A DNA stretch of 64,000 nucleotides from Sphingomonas parapaucimobilis NBRC 15100 (GTDB lineage Bacteria > Pseudomonadota > Alphaproteobacteria > Sphingomonadales > Sphingomonadaceae): contig NZ_BBPI01000034.1 of assembly GCF_000787715.1 (NCBI RefSeq), positions 117,811 through 181,810 on the forward strand. The letters run 5' to 3'. This document shows positions 1 through 7,744 of this stretch, piece after piece (position 1 is the first letter of the stretch; each line of letters opens with the position of its first letter). Made by a program: the position numbers and the translations under genes. Under the pieces are notes generated by a model. It had not been told where the DNA came from. It ran no database searches and saw nothing but the letters and a program-made list of their open reading frames with translations.

Positions 1-2
1 GC

Positions 3-347
3 GAGCTGACCAAGAACATCCTCCAGTTCAACGAATCGTTCGAACAGGCGGGCGCCCGCACCCAGAACTTCATGAAGGAACTGGGCGAAATGGGTCTGCT
101 GATGGACGGCGAAGTCTCGATCCAGCCGGACGGCGCCGAGCAGCCCTTCGTCTATCGCGGCTTCCAGATGATCAACGAGGAAAAGCTGGTCGACCTGCGC
201 GGCGACCAGCTGCGCAAGATGAGCCAGTCGGGCATGCTCCCGCTGCTCTATGCGCACCTCTTCTCGCTCTCGCTGATGCGCGACATCTTCGCCCGTCAGG
301 CGCAGCTGGGCAAGATGCCGCAGCCGCAGCTTCAGCCGGTCGGCTGA
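3..347 (+). CDS. SapC family protein (3' end only)
   Basis: An open frame enters from the left edge and stops at 347; the first complete codon is at 3, so the start lies outside the window. The visible 114 residues resemble the C-terminus of SapC-family proteins (a MINEEKL stretch and a terminal LYAHLFSLSLMRDIF helix). SapC was named for a peptide-resistance locus, but its molecular role in alphaproteobacteria is not established. The next gene starts 4 bp downstream, so the two may be co-transcribed. The internal ATG at 72 is not taken as the start because coding continues upstream without a stop. Confidence 0.75.
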   Translation, partial: ELTKNILQFNESFEQAGARTQNFMKELGEMGLLMDGEVSIQPDGAEQPFVYRGFQMINEEKLVDLRGDQLRKMSQSGMLPLLYAHLFSLSLMRDIFARQAQLGKMPQPQLQPVG

Positions 348-351
348 TCCG

Positions 352-894
352 ATGCGCGGGCCGGTCGTTTCCGCCAGTCCGCGCTACAGCCAGGTCGCGA
401 TCGTCTTTCACTGGACGATCGCGACCCTGGTTGCGGCGAACCTCGCCATCGGCCTGCTCCATGAGAGCCTGCTGCCCGGCACCATTCCGCTGCACAAGGC
501 GATCGGCCTGACCGTGCTGGCGCTGACCGCGGCACGGATCGTCTGGCGCATGGGCCACCGCCCGCCGCCGCTGCCCGCTGAAATCCCGGGCTGGGCGCGG
601 GGAAGTGCCCATGCGCTCCACGCCACGCTCTATTTCCTCATGATCGCCATGCCGATGACCGGCTGGGCGATGGGCTCCGGCCGCGACGTGCCGCGCCCCG
701 TCAGCTGGTTCGGGCTGTTCGACGTGCCGCCCCTGCCCATCGGCAAGGCCGCCGCCGGCCTCGGGCACGAGGCGCATGAGATCCTCGGCTGGGTCATGCT
801 GGCGCTCGTGCTGATCCATGTCGCGGCGGCGCTGCGCCACCATTTCCTGCTGCGCGACGGCCTGCTCGCCCGGATGAGTTTCCGGCGGGGCTGA
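352..894 (+). CDS. Cytochrome b561 family membrane protein
   Basis: A 180-residue integral membrane protein of prokaryotic cytochrome b561 (CybB) type: a small di-heme b cytochrome that passes electrons between quinol and other carriers. Four hydrophobic segments are visible (about residues 16-34, 45-60, 88-105, 143-162). Candidate heme ligands are His20 (FHWTIA), His44 (LHKAIG), His88 (HALHATLY) and the His cluster HVAAALRHH near 155-163. The start is 4 bp after the upstream stop. Length is normal for the family. The physiological partner cannot be told from sequence. Confidence 0.85.
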   Translation: MRGPVVSASPRYSQVAIVFHWTIATLVAANLAIGLLHESLLPGTIPLHKAIGLTVLALTAARIVWRMGHRPPPLPAEIPGWARGSAHALHATLYFLMIAMPMTGWAMGSGRDVPRPVSWFGLFDVPPLPIGKAAAGLGHEAHEILGWVMLALVLIHVAAALRHHFLLRDGLLARMSFRRG

Positions 895-1029
895 AATTCC
901 TAATCGGGGCTTCTGGTAAAGCGCCCCAGTCTATTCCGGAAAGGATGGAATAGCGGGACGCGTTCCATAATCCCGAATGGCGTGATGTGGGACTTAGAGT
1001 TGAAAGCGATCAGCATTGCACGGTTTTAG

Positions 1030-1051
1030 CCCCTCCCCTTCAGGGGAGGGG
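1030..1051. repeat. CCCCTCCCCT/AGGGGAGGGG hairpin
   Basis: A 10-bp inverted repeat (1030-1039 with 1042-1051) in the 486-bp gap between the b561 gene and hipB. The same C/G-rich arm recurs in the intergenic repeats near 50023 and 60003, so this looks like a short copy of a dispersed intergenic element rather than a terminator; no T-run follows. Apart from this and the hipBA operators, I see no gene in 895-1381. Confidence 0.5.
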
Positions 1052-1260
1052 TGAGCAGAGTTGATCGTTTTCGACTCTAGCTGCCGTTCCGCATTGCAAC
1101 TGGGATCGTTCGCGTATGCCGAAAGCGGTCACTTCTAAAGCGTCTTTAGCCCCGCGCTGCCATTTCCGCTACGTCGGGAGCCAAGCCCTCTCTAACGGCT
1201 TCTACTTCTCTCCGGATCATTGGTCAGGCGGGGCAAAAGCCGCGCAAAACGGCAATATAC

Positions 1261-1360
1261 ATATGCTGAAACATATAACCCTCAAAGAGGATATGCTTAA
1301 GCATATATATGATTGCGTTCGCCGTGCTGTTTGATATGCTTAAGCATATAACACTATAAA
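1261..1360 (+). promoter_or_regulatory. hipBA promoter with three operator palindromes
   Basis: Three copies of ATATGCTTAAGCATAT are present: an imperfect one at 1261-1276 (two mismatches) and two perfect ones at 1291-1306 and 1334-1349, spaced 30 and 43 bp (about 3 and 4 helical turns). A promoter fits inside: TTGATA at 1331-1336, 18-bp spacer, TATAAA at 1355-1360, 22 bp before the hipB start. The third operator covers the -35/spacer. This is the layout expected for cooperative HipB autorepression. The stretch is far AT-richer than its surroundings. Confidence 0.8.
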
Positions 1361-1381
1361 AATATATGCCAGGATATATAA

Positions 1382-1987
1382 ATGAGTGCGGGAATTGAGG
1401 AGATAGCAGCGCGTGTCCGTGAGGCACGTATCGCAAAGGCACTAACCCAGAAGGAGCTGGGGCAGCGCGTTGGCTTACCCCAAAGCCATATCTCCAAAAT
1501 CGAAAAAGGCACGGTTGATCTCAAACTTTCAAGCCTTGTCGAGATCGCGCGCGCGCTCGACCTTGAGATCACGCTCGTGCCGCGCAAGGCTTTGCCCGCC
1601 GTTCAGGGAGCGGTGCGCGCGCATGGCACGACCGTCGAAACAAGCCGCGCAGTGCGCTTACTCAACGAACAGGCGCAAATCGCAGAACGGATCAAAGCAA
1701 ATTTCCCAGACCTGCCTCAGCTTGACGGCTTCCAGAATGCGATCCGGAGCATCCCCAGACTGCAATTCGATGCAGCCCAACTCAAAGCCCTCGACGAGGC
1801 CTTGCAGCCGGCAAAGCGGCTGAAGACGATCATCGATACGCAGGGCGGGGTGGCGACTCTCGCCAAACGCATCGAGGAGGCGACTTCGGCTCTCCGGCAT
1901 TTCCGCAACATTCAGGTGCATCATGCGCCGTTGATCGAGGCTGCACGCCAGCTTCCCGCTTACCGGCTGGAGGAGGATGACGCATGA
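1382..1987 (+). CDS. hipB: HipB-like XRE antitoxin/repressor
   Basis: 201 residues. An XRE helix-turn-helix occupies about residues 8-60 (KELGQRVGLPQSHISKIEKG). It should bind the three palindromes upstream and neutralise HipA. Its length is unusual: E. coli HipB is under 90 residues, whereas here about 130 residues of mostly helical sequence follow the DNA-binding domain and probably carry the HipA contact. The stop overlaps the hipA start (ATGA), so the pair is translationally coupled. Only a weak AGGA precedes the ATG. Family assignment rests on the HTH and on the partner. Confidence 0.85.
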   Translation: MSAGIEEIAARVREARIAKALTQKELGQRVGLPQSHISKIEKGTVDLKLSSLVEIARALDLEITLVPRKALPAVQGAVRAHGTTVETSRAVRLLNEQAQIAERIKANFPDLPQLDGFQNAIRSIPRLQFDAAQLKALDEALQPAKRLKTIIDTQGGVATLAKRIEEATSALRHFRNIQVHHAPLIEAARQLPAYRLEEDDA

Positions 1988-3198
1988 TTGACGCAGCCGC
2001 TCTCGCCATACTTCTGCATGATCGCCGTATCGGGACGCTTGCGCGCCTCGATGGCGATCGCAGCATCTTCACGTTCGACGAGGCCTATCTCGCCGACGAA
2101 GATCGCCCGACGCTCTCGCTTGCCTATCGTGACCAATATGGCGCGATCATCAATGCGCCTCGCGCCTATCAAACACAGATCGAGCCGTTCTTCTCGAACC
2201 TTTTGCCCGAAGGAACCCTGCGCGATTATCTTGCGCGCCGCGCCGGTGTTAAGTCCGTGCGCGAATATCTCCTTCTCGCGCAGCTTGGCGGAGACTTGCC
2301 AGGCGCAGTCAAGGCCGTGCCCGTCGAGGCGCGTGACGTGCAGCCTGAAGACGCAGACGAAGAAGGCGTTGCAGCGGAAGCCAAACGCGCACTGCGCTTC
2401 TCGCTCGCTGGCGTTCAGCTCAAATTTTCAGCCTTGAAGAACAGGGGCAAGAATGGTGGCCTCACCATTCCGGTGAGCGGCACGGGCGGCGACTGGATCG
2501 TCAAACTGCCGTCAGCCCGTCACCCCGACGTTCCGGAAAACGAATTCGCCGCCATGAGCTTGGCCTCCAAGCTCGGGATCGATGTCCCCGACATCGATCT
2601 TCTGCCGCTCGAAACAATCGACGGATTGCCCGATGGGATCACCCGATACGGGGCGTCGGCCTATGCCATACGCCGTTTCGACCGGACCGATACCGGACCC
2701 GTCCACATCGAGGATTTCGCGCAAGTCTACGGTGTCTATGCCGACGACAAATATGAGAATGCAAGCTACCGCCAAATTTTGTCGGTGCTCGCAATCGCAG
2801 CCGATGAGGCAAGCTCGGTCGAATTCATTCGCCGGCTCACCTACTCCGTGCTGATCGGCAATGGCGACATGCATCTGAAGAACTGGTCACTCATCTATCC
2901 CGATCAGCGCCGACCTGTCTTGGCGCCAGCCTATGATCTTCTCTCGACCGTCGCCTATATCCCTGAGGAGGATGCCGCCCTCAAATTTCATCGGTCACGC
3001 GCATGGGAGTCCTTCACCTACCGCGAACTGGGGACGATCGCCGACAAAGCGCGGCTGCCGTCGCATCTGGTGATCTCGACAGCGAAGGAAACAGTAGAGC
3101 GGTTTGACGAGCTTTGGGAGCAGGAGAAGACGCATCTCCCCTTCTCGGGTGAGGTCATTGCCGCAATCGAAAAGCACAGAAAGCGCCTCGCAGTTTGA
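1984..3198 (+). CDS. hipA: HipA-family Ser/Thr kinase toxin
   Basis: 404 residues, normal for HipA. In the family this kinase phosphorylates glutamyl-tRNA synthetase or related targets, causing growth arrest. Visible features: an N-terminal HipA-N1 subdomain (residues 1-105), a glycine-rich SLAGVQLKFS segment near 140, the catalytic loop GNGDMHLKN near 294-302, and the metal-binding APAYDLLST near 315-323. All key residues seem present, so the enzyme is probably active. Start overlaps the hipB stop by 4 bp. Confidence 0.9.
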   Translation: MIDAAALAILLHDRRIGTLARLDGDRSIFTFDEAYLADEDRPTLSLAYRDQYGAIINAPRAYQTQIEPFFSNLLPEGTLRDYLARRAGVKSVREYLLLAQLGGDLPGAVKAVPVEARDVQPEDADEEGVAAEAKRALRFSLAGVQLKFSALKNRGKNGGLTIPVSGTGGDWIVKLPSARHPDVPENEFAAMSLASKLGIDVPDIDLLPLETIDGLPDGITRYGASAYAIRRFDRTDTGPVHIEDFAQVYGVYADDKYENASYRQILSVLAIAADEASSVEFIRRLTYSVLIGNGDMHLKNWSLIYPDQRRPVLAPAYDLLSTVAYIPEEDAALKFHRSRAWESFTYRELGTIADKARLPSHLVISTAKETVERFDELWEQEKTHLPFSGEVIAAIEKHRKRLAV

Positions 3199-3588
3199 AT
3201 CAACTGCAACAGAATGTGCTTGCATCGAAACATTTGGCACGCTGCGGCGGAAGGGCTTGATGGGGCAGCAATGGCTGGTTGCGGCAGGAGCGGTCCTTAA
3301 CGCCCGCGGCGTTGAACGGCAAAAGTTGGTCTGCACTCGCCGTCTCGATTGGGAACACATGGCGGGACGGCCCCTGAGGCGATCATGGTGAAAGCCGTCC
3401 GAGACACGCCCTTTCCCAATACCCGTTCCCGATTGCCCTTTCCCAAAATGACGGGCCGGAGACGGGCAAACGGGAAGGACCGGATTTTACGGAGCGACAT
3501 CGCGGGCCGCCCCAACGCCTGCGGAGGGGGCGTTCATCGGTTCCGCCACCACCCGTTACGAAAAAATGACGAAACGCCCGTGCTGGGG
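3199..3588. other. Intergenic, no gene recognised
   Basis: 390 bp between hipA and the small RNA. Open frames here overlap one another and show no family resemblance, ribosome site or consistent GC3. No terminator was found directly after hipA. Confidence 0.5.
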
Positions 3589-3620
3589 TTGAACCAAATA
3601 GGCCCCTTCTTATTTATATC

Positions 3621-3734
3621 CTGTACGACGTCGTGTCCCCCCTTTCGCGATGTCGTATGACACGCTTTCAGCGTGTCTCCTCCCTGAACCTTGGCCGCCT
3701 CGCGCTCTTCCCCCTTGCGCGAGGCGGTTTTTTT
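3621..3734 (+). ncRNA. Probable alpha-r8/mmgR (SuhB)-type trans-acting sRNA
   Basis: About 110 nt between a plausible sigma70 promoter (TTGAAC 3589-3594, weak -10 near 3611-3620) and a strong terminator. It contains a 7-bp hairpin at 3659-3677 (GACACGC/GCGTGTC), then an exposed anti-Shine-Dalgarno CTCCTCCC at 3677-3684. A second pyrimidine-rich stretch lies in the terminator loop. From memory, alpha-r8 RNAs (Sinorhizobium mmgR, Sphingopyxis suhB) have two hairpins with CCUCCC motifs and lie beside N-formylglutamate amidohydrolase and cpdR, as here. Exact 5' end and family membership are inferred. Confidence 0.6.
3695..3734 (+). terminator. Strong Rho-independent terminator of the sRNA
   Basis: Perfect 11-bp stem CCGCCTCGCGC (3695-3705) with GCGCGAGGCGG (3717-3727), 11-nt loop, then seven T residues at 3728-3734. 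It points along the + strand, while the neighbouring gene ends on the opposite strand at 3733, so it serves the small RNA. Confidence 0.9.
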
Positions 3735-4590
3735 ATTCCGCGGCCATCGCGGCGGGCTGGCCCAGCGCTTCGGCGGCGAGCGCGGACAGGATGCGGCGTA
3801 CCAGCGTGACCGTCGCGTCGAAGCCCGGCCCCGGCGCCTCCAGCGCGGCATCGAGATAGAGCGAGCGGTCGAGTTCCAGCTGGATGGCGTGAATGCCGCG
3901 TCGCGGATCGCCATGCCGCTCGACGATATGACCCCCGGCATAAGGCGCATTGCGGGTGACAGGAAAGCCTCCGCCTCGCGCCTCCGCCTCAATCCTGCGG
4001 ACGAAGCGGGTGGCGGCCGTCGTGCCATGCCGGTCGCCGATGACGATGCGCGGCACCAGCCCCGGCGCCCCCAGCGGCGGCATCGAATGCAGGTCGAGCA
4101 GCACCGCCACCCCGAACCGCGTCCGCGCCGCCGCCAGCCGCTCCGCCAGCGCGTGGTGATAGGGGCGGTGGTCCGCCTCGATCCGCTGGACGATCTCGGC
4201 ATCGGTGAAGCGCCGCATCCAGATATCGCCATGCCCCGCCACCCGGCGCGGCACCAGGCCCAGCCCGCTGCGCAGCTTGGCCGAGGCGCGGGGCACCATC
4301 CGCGCGCCCTCATCGATCAGGGGATCGCGTTCGCGCTCGTCACGGTTCAGGTCGATCCAGGCGCGCGGCATATGCTGGACCAGCATCGGCTCGTCACCCC
4401 GCGCCGCCATGCCGACCCTATCGATCAGCCGGTCCTCCAGCCCCATCACGGCGGCGATCGGCACCCGCAGCGCCGCGACCAGGTCCGACGGATAGGCGCG
4501 CCCGCCATGCGGCACCGAGATCACCACCGGCCCCAGGGGCACCGGATCGCCGAAGCTCTGAAAGGATGCGCCGAAGCTCGGGCTGGCCAT
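3733..4590 (-). CDS. N-formylglutamate amidohydrolase family protein
   Basis: 285 residues of the N-formylglutamate amidohydrolase/HutG2 family, zinc-type hydrolases that release formate from N-formyl-L-glutamate at the end of one histidine degradation route. Visible motifs: VVISVPHGGRAYP near residues 23-35, LDLHSMPP near 150, and the AGGHIVERHG segment with candidate metal and substrate residues. The ATG at 4590 is preferred over the more distant ATG at 4728, which would run into cpdR. The gene diverges from cpdR. No other hut genes are nearby, so a role in histidine use is not shown. Confidence 0.85.
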   Translation of the reverse strand: MASPSFGASFQSFGDPVPLGPVVISVPHGGRAYPSDLVAALRVPIAAVMGLEDRLIDRVGMAARGDEPMLVQHMPRAWIDLNRDERERDPLIDEGARMVPRASAKLRSGLGLVPRRVAGHGDIWMRRFTDAEIVQRIEADHRPYHHALAERLAAARTRFGVAVLLDLHSMPPLGAPGLVPRIVIGDRHGTTAATRFVRRIEAEARGGGFPVTRNAPYAGGHIVERHGDPRRGIHAIQLELDRSLYLDAALEAPGPGFDATVTLVRRILSALAAEALGQPAAMAAE

Positions 4591-4690
4591 TGTCCGCGAT
4601 CCTATGGCGGCAATCGGACAGGGGCAATGGTCTGGAAATCTTAACCGCGCCGCCGCTAAGCTGCCCTTCAACATGAATCGGGATGACGTG

Positions 4691-5068
4691 ATGTTCCATA
4701 TCCTGCTGGCCGAAGACGACGAGGTCATGCGCGAATATCTGACACGGGCGCTGACGCGGTCCGGCTACAGGGTGACGGCGGTCGATCGCGGCACGGCGGC
4801 GCTTCCCTTGTTGGAGAGCCAGCGCTTCGACCTGTTGCTGACCGATATCGTCATGCCCGAAATGGACGGCATCGAACTGGCCCAGCGCGCGGCTTCGCTG
4901 GTCCCCGACCTGCGGGTGATGTTCATCACCGGCTTTGCGGCGGTCACGCTGAAGGCGGGGCAGGCGGTTCCCAACGCCCGCGTCCTGTCCAAACCCTTCC
5001 ACCTGCGTGACCTGGTGATGGAGGTAGACCGACTTTTTGCAAAAGAATCGGCCGATGGTGCGATTTAG
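4691..5068 (+). CDS. cpdR: CpdR-type single-domain response regulator
   Basis: 125 residues, receiver domain only. The acidic pair is in LLAEDD (residues 5-10), the phospho-acceptor is Asp52 in TDIVMPEMDG, with Thr in FITGFAA and Lys in LSKPFHLR. It closely resembles Caulobacter CpdR, the ClpXP adaptor controlled by the CckA-ChpT phosphorelay, which in its unphosphorylated form delivers cell-cycle substrates to ClpXP. ATG 4691 is chosen because it aligns with the CpdR N-terminus. The C-terminus ends ...ADGAI rather than the di-alanine I recall in Caulobacter, so self-turnover may differ. Confidence 0.9.
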   Translation: MFHILLAEDDEVMREYLTRALTRSGYRVTAVDRGTAALPLLESQRFDLLLTDIVMPEMDGIELAQRAASLVPDLRVMFITGFAAVTLKAGQAVPNARVLSKPFHLRDLVMEVDRLFAKESADGAI

Positions 5069-5112
5069 GGCTTGCCAGCCCCGCCGAAACTGCTAATTGC
5101 CCGGCCTCCGGC

Positions 5113-5187
5113 GGGCGTGTAGCTCAGTGGTAGAGCACTGTGTTGACATCGCAGGGGTCGCAAGTTCAATCCTTGCCACGCCCACCA
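5113..5187 (+). tRNA. tRNA-Val (anticodon GAC)
   Basis: 75 nt including CCA. Acceptor GGGCGTG (5113-5119) pairs with CACGCCC (5177-5183). The D-arm starts GCTCAGTGGTAGAGC, and the anticodon loop TTGACAT carries GAC for valine. CCA is at 5185-5187. The 3' half is the phage attachment site, reconstituted intact at the left junction; its original terminator now lies 40 kb away at 45211. Confidence 0.95.
5142..5187 (+). repeat. attL: attL core, 46-bp direct repeat
   Basis: Identical to 45160-45205. The repeat runs from the anticodon loop to the CCA end of tRNA-Val and diverges immediately on both sides. Confidence 0.95.
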
Positions 5188-5199
5188 CCCTAAAACGTT

Positions 5200-5245
5200 G
5201 CTATCCGGTCATAAAAAACCTCCCACCCCGGAGGGACCGGATAGC
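5200..5245 (-). terminator. Nested hairpin at the end of the attL-side integrase
   Basis: An 11-bp inverted repeat GCTATCCGGTC (5200-5210) / GACCGGATAGC (5235-5245) encloses a smaller CCTCC/GGAGG hairpin. On the minus strand the inner hairpin is followed by TTTTTTAT, making a terminator. It lies within the last codons and stop of the integrase, 13 bp from the att core, so it may also act as an attachment-site arm or block transcription from the tRNA into the prophage. Confidence 0.65.
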
Positions 5246-6541
5246 GATGTTTTCGGCGCACTTTCGGCGCATAGCGCCGTCAGATCGCACATCGATTTCC
5301 CCGGTAATGTCCTCGAGAGCCTTCGCCACCGAGCCAAAGCGGCCGACCGCATAGATTTCGGTCGTGCTGTTGGCGTCGTGACCGAGGAAGCCCTCCAGAT
5401 CCCATTTGTGCACGCCGCGATCGCGCAGCAGCGTCGCGAGGCTGTGGCGAATCACATACGGCTTCCACTCGCGCGTTGTGGGCAGCTTCAGCGCGCGGAG
5501 CATGGTCCGCCAGGACGTGTCGACGTCTAGGACAGATCGCCCGTAGTAATTGACCAGGAAGCCCGCACCCTTGCGCTTGTCGGCATCGAGGCGCTGATAT
5601 GCGTCAAGCTCGGCCGCAAGCCATTCCTGAAGAATCGGCACGACGGGTATCACGGGGCGGTGCTTGTTCGTCTGCTCCCGGCCGAAGGGATTCAGGTCGA
5701 GCGTCGCCGATCCACGATACCATTGCTCCCGCTCGGGAGCGACGCAGATGTCCACGACGCTATCGGGGCGCGCCAGCGTACAGATCGAGGCGACGAGGAA
5801 CGAGTGGAGGGAAGCGCGCTTCTTCTCCGGTTCGGCCGCATAGGCCACCATGTCGGCGATCGCCGCGACATCGATACGCACCTTGCGCGGGCGCGACACC
5901 TGTTTGCGGGGCTTCGGCTTGTAAACCGGCCTGCGCTCCGATCTGGGCGGATCGGCGTCGGCCGCGTGATTCAAGGCGGCCGCGATCTGCAACACCGACT
6001 CCTCGGTCGTCGCAGCCGCTCGGGGCCGCGAAGCCGTGATGTCGCCATCTTTGTTACGCCAGACGACAGGCTGGTCTTTCGACCAGGCTCTGAACGCTTC
6101 GATGAATGGCGTCCCGCACGCGACGGCGCATGTCGTCTCGATGCCGAACATTCCGCCCGCCGCCTCTTGGGCGTCGAGGAAGTCCGCGATGTGCTTCAAC
6201 CGTGCGGAAATGCTGCTCGCCGAATCCTTCAGCGCGCCGTGCTCAATCTCATAATCGGCCATCGCGTCGGTCAGCAGGTAGGCAGCGGCCGACGCCAGCG
6301 GCTGGCCGCAGGCATGACAATAGGCGGCGGCTTCCCCGCGATCCGCGAGATAGCGCTGATCTAGCGCGCAGATTGCAGCTTCGTCTTCCGATGTACGCGT
6401 TGACGCGCTTGCTTCGCGTCGCGCGTCGGGATCGTACCAGAAGATGTACCAGCTGCGCGAACGCTCCGTTCCGTCTTCCCGGCGGAGCTTGTCGAGCCAG
6501 TATTTGCCTCTGCGATAGAGTGGTGCCGGGCGTGGCGGCAT
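5201..6541 (-). CDS. int: Tyrosine recombinase integrase, attL side
   Basis: 446 residues. The N-terminal half has a basic arm-type region; the C-terminal catalytic domain shows the box I Arg at about 258 (TLARPDSV), Lys near 293, R365 in YVIRHSLATLL, LGH at 386-388 and the nucleophile Tyr397 (TTEIYAVG). The usual HxxR histidine is Tyr362 here, a substitution that some recombinases tolerate. It reads toward attL, ends 13 bp from the core, and is the natural candidate for tRNA-Val integration. A second integrase at 42783 raises the question of which one acts. Confidence 0.9.
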   Translation of the reverse strand: MPPRPAPLYRRGKYWLDKLRREDGTERSRSWYIFWYDPDARREASASTRTSEDEAAICALDQRYLADRGEAAAYCHACGQPLASAAAYLLTDAMADYEIEHGALKDSASSISARLKHIADFLDAQEAAGGMFGIETTCAVACGTPFIEAFRAWSKDQPVVWRNKDGDITASRPRAAATTEESVLQIAAALNHAADADPPRSERRPVYKPKPRKQVSRPRKVRIDVAAIADMVAYAAEPEKKRASLHSFLVASICTLARPDSVVDICVAPEREQWYRGSATLDLNPFGREQTNKHRPVIPVVPILQEWLAAELDAYQRLDADKRKGAGFLVNYYGRSVLDVDTSWRTMLRALKLPTTREWKPYVIRHSLATLLRDRGVHKWDLEGFLGHDANSTTEIYAVGRFGSVAKALEDITGEIDVRSDGAMRRKCAENIAIRSLRGGRFFMTG

Positions 6542-6696
6542 CGTGCTTGTTCCCCCAAATATTCAGTTTTTGCCGTGTGGAGCATCGCGATCAGCCCGAG
6601 GCTGACCAGCAAGTCCAGATCGGTGGCAGTCAGGTCGACACCACGGCCGTTCATCGACGCGCGCGAAACGCGTCGGTCGAGTTCGACAATGTGCAT
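6361..6696 (-). CDS. Small phage protein coupled to the integrase
   Basis: 111 residues from ATG 6696. The start overlaps the upstream stop (TGATG). The first ~50 residues (RRVSRASMNGRGVDLTATDL) resemble small proteins often found before phage integrases, possibly excisionase-like, but I do not recognise a family. The last ~60 codons overlap the integrase in another frame, so either the C-terminus or the integrase start is uncertain. Confidence 0.5.
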   Translation of the reverse strand: MHIVELDRRVSRASMNGRGVDLTATDLDLLVSLGLIAMLHTAKTEYLGEQARCRHARHHSIAEANTGSTSSAGKTERSVRAAGTSSGTIPTRDAKQARQRVHRKTKLQSAR

Positions 6697-6953
6697 CAGA
6701 TCCTTCTCCTGGGGTTGGGGGTGACACCGGCGGCGCGCTCCAGGCGTCGCCATAATCGGTTGAAGCGGGCTTGGCTGATCGCCGGTTCGGGCGAGCAGCA
6801 GGCCAACCGGCGCAAGCGTGCCCAAGCAGGCCGCGTCGCGGGTGCGATCAGCTTGCGATGGGGGATGCAGATCCAGTTCGTGTAGCAACCCGTAATCGTT
6901 CTGCGGCAATTCGGAACGCGGCACTTCAAGCGGTCGGTCACGCACGACGTCAT
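6696..6953 (-). CDS. Cys/Arg-rich small protein
   Basis: 85 residues, strongly basic, with clustered cysteines (CRVPNC, then CYTNWIC) that could form a zinc site for DNA binding. Start overlaps the next gene upstream by 4 bp (ATGA). Part of the leftward early operon. Function unknown. Confidence 0.6.
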   Translation of the reverse strand: MTSCVTDRLKCRVPNCRRTITGCYTNWICIPHRKLIAPATRPAWARLRRLACCSPEPAISQARFNRLWRRLERAAGVTPNPRRRI

Positions 6954-7228
6954 GCGCGGGCCTCCTCCATGTGGCGACGATGGGCGCGCATCAGGTCGCC
7001 AATCTCGTTGACGCTGTAGTCCTCGGGCGCGGGCTGGGACCGGAAACCCATCGGGAGGTGCTTCGGCGCGGCCTGGGCGCGGCCGGGGATGTCGAAGCGA
7101 TCAAGGTCGATCCCCGCCGCCTCGGCAATGGCCATGCCACGCGCGATCGCGGTGTTACGCTCCGGAATAAACGTGGTCGAGCGCGCCAGCGCAAAGCATC
7201 GCTTGGCGCGGCGAAAGGCGTCAGCCAC
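6950..7228 (-). CDS. Hypothetical phage protein (GTG start)
   Basis: 92 residues from GTG 7226-7228, which overlaps the upstream stop by 8 bp; the longer open frame upstream has no good start and poor coding character. Predicted helical N-terminus (FRRAKRCFALARS) and a GIDLDRFDIP segment. No recognised family. Lies in the coupled leftward operon. Confidence 0.55.
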   Translation of the reverse strand: MADAFRRAKRCFALARSTTFIPERNTAIARGMAIAEAAGIDLDRFDIPGRAQAAPKHLPMGFRSQPAPEDYSVNEIGDLMRAHRRHMEEARA

Positions 7229-7541
7229 GGCTAGGTTCCTTGTTTGTCTGGTTGGCGGCGGCGCGGGCGGCGAGGATGCGCTCCTCAGCGGCAAGCTGTC
7301 GCAGCAGCTTTCCCGCATCATTTGCGGCCGCGATCTGAAGGTCGGGGGCGGGCAGCTTGGACTTCCAAGCTGCGATCAGATCGCTGTAACCGCCGTTGCT
7401 TGGCAACGGCAGATCCACGATCAGCGAGGCCATTTTTAGGCCACTAGCCATATTGGCGCACATCCCCGCCAGATGATCGAGGACATCGGCCTTCGTGATC
7501 AGCACGGGCATGGTTTCGACCTTGCGTTCGATGTCCCTCAC
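7221..7541 (-). CDS. Hypothetical phage protein (GTG start)
   Basis: 106 residues from GTG 7539-7541, overlapping the preceding stop (GTGA). Contains LITKADVLDHLAGM and a helical, alanine-rich C-terminus (LLRQLAAEERILAARAA). No family recognised. Confidence 0.55.
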   Translation of the reverse strand: MRDIERKVETMPVLITKADVLDHLAGMCANMASGLKMASLIVDLPLPSNGGYSDLIAAWKSKLPAPDLQIAAANDAGKLLRQLAAEERILAARAAANQTNKEPSRG

Positions 7542-7744
7542 AGGCCCAGCTCCGGAATGACGCCGGGGCCGCTGATCCACCAGTCGACCAGCTCGGCGAG
7601 GATCAGGCCGACGATCAGACCCGCGATCGTGATCATGGCCATGGTGTTCAGCGAAAGCTGGTTGTCGGCCGAGCTGGTGGTCGGGCGGCAGTCGGAACAG
7701 CGGCAGGACATCTCGTGCAGCGACGAGGGCGCGATCGTTTTCAT
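7538..7744 (-). CDS. Small single-pass membrane protein
   Basis: 68 residues: an N-terminal CRCSDCR cysteine cluster, then one hydrophobic segment at about 35-57 (MAMITIAGLIVGLILAEL). Starts 4 bp inside the stop of the preceding membrane protein, so the two probably act together. Function unknown; a superinfection-exclusion role is only a guess. Confidence 0.6.
   Translation of the reverse strand: MKTIAPSSLHEMSCRCSDCRPTTSSADNQLSLNTMAMITIAGLIVGLILAELVDWWISGPGVIPELGL

Noticed and set aside
3534..4313. Trp/Arg-rich minus-strand frame overlapping the amidohydrolase
   Set aside because: Wrong frame of a recognisable enzyme and it crosses the sRNA terminator.
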